From Lichtheimia corymbifera B2541 (lineage: Eukaryota > Mucoromycota > Mucoromycetes > Mucorales > Lichtheimiaceae), in the NCBI GenBank assembly GCA_000697475.1, contig JNEU01000987.1, positions 202,093-266,092 on the forward strand: 64,000 bases of DNA. The letters run 5' to 3'. A model generated the notes under the pieces. That model ran no database searches, was not told the DNA's origin, and was given only the letters and a program-made list of their open reading frames with translations. Positions within the stretch are counted from its first letter, which is position 1; the number at the start of each line of letters is the position of its first letter. Both the position numbers and the translations under genes were made by a program. Below, in pieces: positions 56,401 through 64,000 of this stretch.

Positions 56401-59400
56401 ACGTGCCTTGCCGTGTGCACCATGCGTCATATAGAGGTCAGTCGCCTTTCTGATCAAAGTATACGCCACATTACGTAATCCAATCCGTTCATAAAATAGG
56501 CCCGCATATTCATGTGCAATGCAAACAGCCAGATGCCATCCACCTTGTCGTGCTTGATCAATGGCGTCCTCATAGAGTCGACAGGTCTTTACGATATCCA
56601 CATTGTCTTCCAGGCTGGCCAATTCAGCTTCAATCAATGTCCAATACATCATATAATTGTCGGGACTATGCTCAGCCCATTCATACACCTTGTCTTGATT
56701 CTCCTTGATTTGTGCATAGTACATGCGTCGTAATGCAGGGTCCATATCTTTGTTGTCACGTAGCTTGCATGCAAGTGCCAATGAAAAGTAATGTAGCATG
56801 ATCCGTGTGTGACGATGGCAAGGATGTCCTTCCACGCTTTCCAATCTTTTGTAACCGAGATCAATCGCAGCATCCACGTGACCATAAAGGGCCAGCGGTA
56901 TGATTTTAAATGCGTCATACCAGCCTAGCAACAATTCTGGATTGGAGCTGTACTTTATGCTCTCCTGGACAAAGTGCTCATCGTTGAAGCCGTCATCGCC
57001 ATCAAATACGTGAGGTGTATCCGTGAATGTATGCCCAGCCAAAGCGCGACACAGCCGAATGATACAAATGGCAAACATGTTGCTGTCCACGGAGGAGGAC
57101 CATGCATGAATATCCTCATAATTGCGTTCGGCTTCGTGTAGTGTGTCAGCAAGGTTCCTGTTCAATCCCAAAAGAACCACGAGTCGATGGACTTGATTGA
57201 ATGACTGATAAATTCGATCGCCTGCCGAATAAGCAACATCGATCCCAGCTTCAAAGTACTTTAGAGCTTCGCGGTGATGATACTTCCAGCGAATATTGAA
57301 CACGGCGTACATCATATAGGCTCTTCCCTTCTCGTAGGGTCCAGCATGCTTATCCAATAATGTCAATCCAATGGCTCCGATTTCCTACATAGAGATATGT
57401 TAATAGGTGGGATGCACTAAATGAATATGCTGCATACTACATACCTCTGCAAATGCATACTTCTTGTAGAGTGTCGCATAGCCAATACCAGAATATTGAC
57501 ATCCCACGCCAGTACAGGGTGTCACACCTTTGGTCAACGAGAGCTCCACAATGCGGATGGCACAATAATAAAACTCGTGCTTTTCTCCACTCCAATACGC
57601 TATAGCCGTTCTGAACCATATAAGTATCCCATGACTCCATCTTGTTTCTGATATACATTACTTACAATTCTTCCATGATAGATGTGATCGCACGTAGCAT
57701 TGGATCTTGCGATGCTGGCATATTCGTCACGTTCTCGCCCATTTCCAACATCCTTTTCTCCACGTCAAAATACAGCTGTTCAAGTTGTTGTGCCGTGATG
57801 GTGCTGAATTTACCCGTATCCTCTCCAAGATCCTCCAGACAACGATGAAGGGTTTCACGTCCCTTATCATGCATCTGCGTGCTAAAGTAGTATTTCGCTT
57901 GTACTCGATAAGCTGTCATTCGATCCAAGGGTGTGCGTGCATGTGAAAAAATGATATCCAACAACTCCTCTGTGCGTTCGTATTGACCGACCACCCAGCT
58001 CAGCGATAAGGCACTGGTATATAAATGCAATGTTGTGCTGTACGTGTCGTCATCTTCCCACTCGGTGGCCGGATCACCAAGGTGAATAGCAGCATCATAG
58101 AACTTGAAGGCCATTCCATGGGCACCTGAAGATCGACCCTTGTTGCCTGCATCCATCATGATTTGTTGATACGGTTTCTTATCCTCCAATCCATCCAAAA
58201 GTTCTCGGCATTTCAAGAGATGATCCGCAATAAGAAATGTGTCCGGATCATTTTCTATTGTCATCATGACCGGTTATATAAATATATGTGTAAAGATGTC
58301 TGCCTGCCTGCCTACCTACCTTTCATCATGTATTGAGCAATGGCGAGATGGATTTTGCTACGTGATTTTGGACTCGCCAGCACGCCTGCAGCTTGTGTGA
58401 TACGATCATGGCTCCATTTGAATTCATCATCTCCCAGCGGCATAATATAACCTTCTTGAAGTACTGATTGCAAACCACTCAATGGATCTTGCGATGATGC
58501 ACGAGAACTCAATTTTGGACGACTGTTGCTATTGCTGCTGCTGCTGTTGCCACCCACACTCAAAGAATGCATTGTACTATCCACCACTGTATCCATTGAA
58601 CTACGATCTGTGGATGCATTATCCTCGATACTGGCTGCTGAAGATGACTCGATCGAACCCATGCTGCTTGTATCATCATCCGAATTCAATATCAAGTATT
58701 TGACAGTCGTCCATGAAAACGTGTCGCCTATAAATGATGCCCATTTCAAGACCTGTTGACTGCCACGTGACAATTCCTTGAGTCGTGCCACCATAAAAGA
58801 GACGTCTAGCTGATTTTGGGCGTGTTTGCTGTAACCCGCTCCATCACGGATCTTGGCCAAGTTGAAGTCCCATTCGTTGCGTTCCCAATTGAAATACAAG
58901 AGCTTTTTGCGTTCAAGTGTCCGTAAGAGCTGTGCCGTGTAGAATGCATTGCCAGCTGTCTTTTTCAAGATAATCTCAGCCAATGGAACCAAATCCTCTC
59001 GTGGTCGATGCAACGTATCGCAAAGAAAATCAACCATGGCATCCATATCCAAAGCATCCACGTTGATAAATGTAATGTTGGACGATTCCTTTTCTAGCAT
59101 ATCTCCCAGCTTGTCGTTTACTTCTTGATCGCGATAATTCACAAACATGAGAATCTTGACGCGCGCATGGATCAAACTGCTTATCATTTCAATCGAGTGA
59201 TCATCTACAAGCAGCTTATTAGCATGGTCCATTTATATAGAGGGGGTCTCCAATATACTGTACCAGCTTGATGTAGGTCGTCAAAGAACTATACATGCAG
59301 AAAAAGAAGGTAAACAAGCAGTCAGCGATATATGAGAGGATATACGAACCAAAGTAATCATCTTCCAATGAGTGATGGCACGTAAAGTCTCAATAAATAG

Positions 59401-61737
59401 ATTGTGAAAACGAGCTTGGGTCTCGTCATTATCCATGCTGTATGCATCACTCGGTGCTGCTGCTTCATTGTTGCTGTTGTTGTCGTGGATGGGATCAAAA
59501 ACAAGCGTGTTCAATTCAGGGATAAACTCAGCGAGTAGCTTAATGTTGCAGAATTGGGCACCCAAATGAGCTTTGAGATTATCATAAAAGAGCCGAATGT
59601 CGTTTTCTGATTCTGACAAAATTTGCTGCAAGATTTGTGATAATGCACGTAACACACCGCTATAAGGCGTCTTGTTTCTTGAATCAAACTTAATGGCGGC
59701 AATATATCTATATATGTACCATGTTAATACTCTAACCGAAAAAAAAGTTGGCATAGGGACACTTGCCCATGTTTCCTTGCTGCTGGTTGAACAGCCATAA
59801 AGAGCGTGGATTTGCCTATATAACATGCCACTCTATAAGTCCACTCTATCTTTCTCCTCTTGCCATGTTTTCCATTTACCTATGCCACCTGGTCCATATA
59901 AACTCACAATGGTTGTTGCATTTCTGCGTCGTTTGCTTGTAGAGGTCCCACCACCATAGATACTGCATTCCTCACTTTCCAAGCCTCCACCACTATGATG
60001 TAAAGAGAGAGTTCTTTGGATACTGCTGCTGCCAAAGTGATTGGAAGATGCTTCACTGCATGTGTCAGAAATAACACTCCCATGGCTGCTTGTATGAGCA
60101 CTCCCACTACTATTGGCGGTTCCAGATACTGAGCGGATGGAAGATGCTATGCTGCTGTGCGCTGGTCTCATTGGTTTGTATTCCTGCACATATCGATCAA
60201 TCGCTTGTGTCAGTTGATCAAGGACAGCTTGACGACCATAGATGGATTTGGGCAAGGTGAAAACCGATGCAACATCTTGTTGGCCAAGTGGAAATGATGG
60301 TATGGTCTAAAAAATGTTGTTGTATGAGCCATATACTCAACATGATATAATGACTTGACTATTTACCTCACTTGAATCGTGATTACTACTACCAGCACCC
60401 AATCTTTTCAAACATTCTTTGAGATCAGCACGTACACCATAAGCACTGGAATATCGGTCATCAGGTGCCTATATACATAAATACTAAGCAATGAGCTGAT
60501 CATGTCATCATCCAGTATAAGTCAACTTGATACCAACCTTGCTCGTCATTTTCTCAATGATACGTGATAAGACCTCGGGAATATCCCATCTCAAGTCATG
60601 CACCAGAGGCACCTTACGACTGACAATGCTATTGATCACTTCGAGAGGACCAGCTCCATCAAAGGGTGTTTGTTGTGTCAAGAGGATATAAAAGACAATG
60701 CCGAGAGAATAAATATCGGTGCGATGATCAGGTAAATGCGTGGTTCTGCCTGTTTGTTCAGGGCTCATGTACACCAAAAGACGTTGTAACATCTGTGACA
60801 CGTGCTTATTGTTGGCTGCCTTTTTCCATCCTTCACTTGTCAAATACGACTGGAATGATTTGCCGGATCCAAAATCCCACATTTTGATGCTTATTGCCTC
60901 ATCATCCATCTCCTTCCACTGAAATGCCGATAATCGAATTTCACCATGCACTGTGTTGTTACGATGGATATATTCCAGACAATCCGTACATTGGATAGCA
61001 AGTCGTAAAAAGGCTCCCAGGTCGTGATAAGCCGTAGTAATGGGGTTTTGTTCTTGTTGATCACCAAGAGTGGTGGGTATGTTGCCTGGATACGTACGTG
61101 TGCGTAGAATGGTGTTGCTATGACTACTCGTAGTGGTTGTGCTAGCCCCATCTTCACCACCACCATCCGCTTGGTCGTAGACAGATGCTGAAGGTCGACG
61201 TTGATCCAGAAAACAAGTAGATCCTTCATTTGCATAAATGGCGACTGAAAGACCATTGGAAAGATGCACCAATTCGATCGGTTGTACTAAAATGGGACAG
61301 GTGCCAAGTTTCAGTTTCAGTGTGTTGTCGATCCCGCATGCCATGCCCTTGCTCCCAAAATAGGTAATCAAGATCATTGCACCCCCACATGGATACAACC
61401 TCCCGTTTTCACTTACCGATATACGATCCACCGTCAGGGAGGTTGTACAGTTTTCGCATCACATAAAACTCGCGTTCCAATTGAAAAGAACTACTTGAAA
61501 CCTTGGCCATCACTGGCGTCTTGTTGGAGATTCTATTTTTATAAAGTGTTAGACAAGGAGTAATAATCTACAACGCGTCCCATCCTACCTGTAACCATAC
61601 ACCACGTTGACAGTGACACCGTGAGACAAGGTGGGACTCACCATTGACTGAAAGTGATACCCTGCAATATGAAGGGAACTTGTCAAGGTCCATTCGGGTG
61701 GTAAATGGAAGCTGGTGCCTGATTCTGAGTTGGACAT
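53459..61737 (-). CDS. Hybrid histidine kinase with N-terminal kinase-like, AAA ATPase, GAF and receiver domains (fungal Chk1/Mak type)
   Basis: Eighteen exons sum to 7,176 nt, 2,391 aa: 61589-61737, 61417-61532, 60538-61286, 60367-60468, 59880-60306, 59767-59815, 59350-59707, 59264-59288, 58320-59204, 57666-58254, 57445-57610, 56161-57384, 55525-56102, 55030-55461, 54941-54974, 54697-54881, 53891-54633 and 53459-53823. Domains: kinase-like about 1-335 (HGE at 202-204 where HRD is expected, DFG at 226-228); STAND/AAA ATPase with Walker A GPGGIGKST near 510-518 and FFDDLHQAD; helical repeats to about 1600; GAF about 1615-1800; HisKA with NMSHEIRTP (His near 1841); ATPase with NAIKFTE, DTGIGIS and GTGLGLSI; receiver with VAEDN and FFDHHMPNCDG, whose Asp is the phospho-acceptor. 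Related fungal kinases sense oxidative or osmotic stress and feed the Ypd1-type relay. The intron at 59708-59766 has a GC donor. Confidence 0.95.
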
Positions 61738-62704
61738 GCGAAGGGTCCTTGTAAACGACAAGCGGCGATCCAAGAAGAATAAAGATGAGAGGACAAAGGA
61801 GAGGAGAACAATGCAATGTGCGTGTGATGAAGAGTGTATGTGTGTGGCAGGCTGGCTGACTGTTGGATTAAGGAGAGTGAAAGAGACAAGGAAACGAAAG
61901 CACGGACACCCAATTGCCTTTTACCCATCCCACGCCGAAAAGCTTATGCAGAATAAAGTGCCCTGCACCATGCCCACACAACCCACCCCCTTTTTCTCGA
62001 TTATCCATAGACACATCCTATTACAACTGTGCTGCGTGGAGTAAGGGGTAGAGGTGTATGTGTCTAACGCTACACGTGGGGTTGTTTCCCTTGAACATGT
62101 CATATTGAATATGTTGCACAACGACAGGTTTATGTATATGAAAAATGCAAATGACAAGGATAGTTGAGTAAGAGATGATGAAGATGCTATGCATATATTC
62201 TTGCGCCGTTCGATAGGTGTTGAGAATGTGTGCATGTTGATCGGTTTCTGTGGATCCTGTCATATGATTTGGTAACACGATCGTCTAAGTTTGTTATGAC
62301 GCCTGCTGCGTGATTCTACTCGAGTACCTCATATCATCCATGGTTGAAAAGCGTCTTCCGTCAATGCCATTTCAATCCACCATCATCATTCTCAGCCGTA
62401 ACCATGTCGTATGATACATCCTTCCCGCTGTCAACCAAAACAGCATTTCAGGATTTCTCTTCAGCGCACTTGACTGCTTTTATTCATCCATCATGACCAT
62501 TAAGAAAGACCCGCATTGCTAATATGTTTCCTTTTCCATGCGGCTGTTGGTCTATCTCTTTCTTTATCATTTTCCATCGCAACTCAACCAGTTGAGGTTT
62601 ACTTGTTTGCTTGATGTATCAGATCTCAGATGTAACACCCCAATCAATGTATCCAATTTTCCATCCCATGTACCGAAGAAACAATAGATTATCCATAGGA
62701 ATAC
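61738..62704. other. Intergenic; histidine kinase promoter
   Basis: About 970 bp upstream of the kinase gene, with CT-rich minus-strand tracts near 61870-61890. No gene supported; frames at 61921-62278 overlap each other and lack motifs. Confidence 0.5.
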
Positions 62705-63243
62705 GTATGTATTGAAGAAAGTTGCTACGCGTAAATAAGCTGCTTCTATATAATGGCTATCTGTTGCTCACGGTTGGTCGTGGCAGAGAAGTGTGTGTGT
62801 AGTAGTAGAGTGACAAGATTGTGCACACTGCTTGAGACAATAAAGTCATTGCTAATAGTAACTGCTGGAATGAATGCTGTTTCGTTTGATTGTGGCATTG
62901 GAGTGTGCAAGACAGTGTGTGCTTTCAAGAAAGGCGTGTGTTAAAGTGGGGTGCAGCACGCCATGGAACTTCCCATTCAGTCCAAGAGAATCGGATCAAG
63001 ACAACTGTAGCAATGACATGATGGGTTGAAGCAGGGCAATCGTTCGCAGGTTGTAGTAGTACTTGAATGGAGGCAACAGTTGAGAATGGGAGGAGGAAGA
63101 GGGCAAGAGGCTGCGAGTGGAAGAAGTGGAAATTAAATAGATCAGGCACTGCCTGCACACTGTAAAATTGATCCATGACCTTGATTGCCTTTCTCAAACC
63201 TCAAACTTGCACACAAGGTGCTCTAGAACATGCTGATCAACTT
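62705..63243 (-). repeat. Dispersed repeat, copy C (tail part, inverted)
   Basis: The reverse complement matches the tails of copies A and B. It starts CAAAGTTGATCAGCATG, runs through TTTCCACTTCTTCCACTC and GAACGATTGCCCTGC, and ends CAGATAGCCATTATATAG with a GTAGCAAC end. The satellite units are missing, and the copy stops exactly where the 72-bp inverted repeat begins at 63244. Confidence 0.85.
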
Positions 63244-63513
63244 TGTGTTTTTGACCGAGGCCTTTGGCCGAAGGTCTATCAACATTATACGATTAGTAGT
63301 GGACCCCATCATTGTGTTCACATCTTTCCCCTTTTATTTCGAGAGCCGATCAAAAAAAGAAATAAATGAATGAATGTGAATATCTATACTACTTTATCAA
63401 AATGAACGAGAGAGCGAGAGAAATGTGGGGTGGGTGGGTGGACAATGATGGGGTCCACTACTAATCGTATAATGTTGATAGACCTTCGGCCAAAGGCCTC
63501 GGTCAAAAACACA
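63244..63513. repeat. Perfect 72-bp inverted repeat with 126-bp spacer
   Basis: 63244-63315 is the exact reverse complement of 63442-63513 as read by eye. Each arm contains the near-palindrome GACCGAGGCCTTTGGCCG. A further direct copy of GGACCCCATCATTGTG lies at about 63523-63538, touching the recombinase stop. Confidence 0.9.
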
Positions 63514-63537
63514 TTATACTTCATAGTGTGGACCCCA

Positions 63538-64000
63538 TCATTGTGACTCCAGAGAATCGGACACCTCAGTGGACGAAGAACCCAAAGCCAAATCAGAAAC
63601 TTGAGAGTGTGTCTCCTTGTTGATGCGATAGAAGGTTTCAAAAATCTCTCTTGAGGACCATCCACCATGGCATACAACATCATCCACCGAAGCACCTGCT
63701 TGGAGAGCTCTTGTGGCACCCAAAGCTCTAGCCTTGACACTTGCTGAATTAGGCAAAAGATCCATAACCTTGCGTATATGCTTGCCAATACGTTGAGCGG
63801 TGATAGCATGAAGAGGATTATTGTGACGACGGATGAGAGCATTAAGCGTTTCACCAGGGATCACAGGATGAGTTCGACGACAAGGAATATGGGCAATGCG
63901 TTGATGATAAGCGAGAAATGCACGAACAGGACAAAGGAGTGGAGATGGATGTTGATTGATGACAACAGAGCGTGTGATGCGTGAGCCATGACGCCGTTCT
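63538..64000 (-). CDS. Tyrosine recombinase, C-terminal part (DIRS-like element); continues beyond the window
   Basis: The frame is open from the window end to TGA/TAG at 63538-63540 and encodes the C-terminal 153 residues or so. Visible: RRHGSRITRSVVINQHPSPL, LCPVRAFLAYHQRI, then ARALGATRALQAGASVDDV, GGWSSREIFETFYR. The Arg of KARALG fits the second catalytic Arg, Trp of GGW the His/Trp position, and Tyr of ETFYR the nucleophile. The spacing and the GxWSSxxxFExFY ending are typical of DIRS-type recombinases as I recall them; a Crypton is the alternative. The N-terminus and any reverse transcriptase lie outside the window. The adjacent inverted repeats are what a DIRS end would have. Intact as far as visible, so it may be recent. 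Confidence 0.82.
   Translation of the reverse strand, partial: ERRHGSRITRSVVINQHPSPLLCPVRAFLAYHQRIAHIPCRRTHPVIPGETLNALIRRHNNPLHAITAQRIGKHIRKVMDLLPNSASVKARALGATRALQAGASVDDVVCHGGWSSREIFETFYRINKETHSQVSDLALGSSSTEVSDSLESQ

Overview
The window is eukaryotic nuclear DNA from a filamentous fungus, most probably an early-diverging one (Mucoromycota, Mucorales-like). The signs are short GT-AG introns of about 55-140 nt in almost every conserved gene, an RPB2 gene cut by six introns, a very large hybrid histidine kinase of the fungal Chk1/Mak type, a DIRS-type tyrosine recombinase, and a 487-aa gene of a family I recall as expanded in Mucorales. No rRNA, tRNA or CRISPR was seen. The species cannot be fixed from the sequence.

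Layout. 0-5.5 kb: the 3' part of a casein kinase I gene (+) converges on a complete RPB2 gene (-). 5.9-15.1 kb: three tandem promoter-plus-gene modules for small secreted proteins (two 10-cysteine proteins and one Kex2-repeat precursor). Modules two and three each carry an alanyl-tRNA trans-editing gene on the opposite strand, intact in one and a pseudogene in the other. 15.7-19.8 kb: an intact 487-aa family gene (-) with a decayed partial copy beside it. 20.5-22 kb: a satellite-like dispersed repeat.

22.2-33.9 kb: the most distinctive region. Nine intronless small secreted protein genes lie on the minus strand: three CS-alpha-beta defensin-like proteins and six proteins built from two CX3C-type cysteine modules. 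The first two pairs sit on a roughly 3.5-kb segmental tandem duplication that also carries a decayed gene of unknown family. The three defensin genes share an identical 20-bp TATA/initiator block. Together this looks like a fast-evolving defence or interaction locus; that role is inferred.

34.9-35.8 kb: a short-chain dehydrogenase. 36.5-38.8 kb: a long fold-back repeat fused to a second copy of the satellite-like repeat. 39.5-52.8 kb: a run of housekeeping or signalling genes: a MHYT-domain membrane sensor (-), a SANT/Myb protein (+), a multipass membrane protein with a proline-rich tail (-), an unrecognised multi-exon gene (-), a CoA-type Nudix hydrolase (+) and a 48-aa secreted peptide gene (-) that lies below usual ORF cut-offs. 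53.5-61.7 kb: one 18-exon gene for a 2,391-aa kinase-like/AAA/GAF/histidine-kinase/receiver protein (-). 62.7-64 kb: a third copy of the dispersed repeat, a 72-bp inverted repeat and the C-terminal part of a tyrosine recombinase, probably one end of a DIRS-like element.

Exon structures were reconstructed by eye from splice consensus, reading-frame continuity and remembered family conservation; they have not been checked against transcripts.
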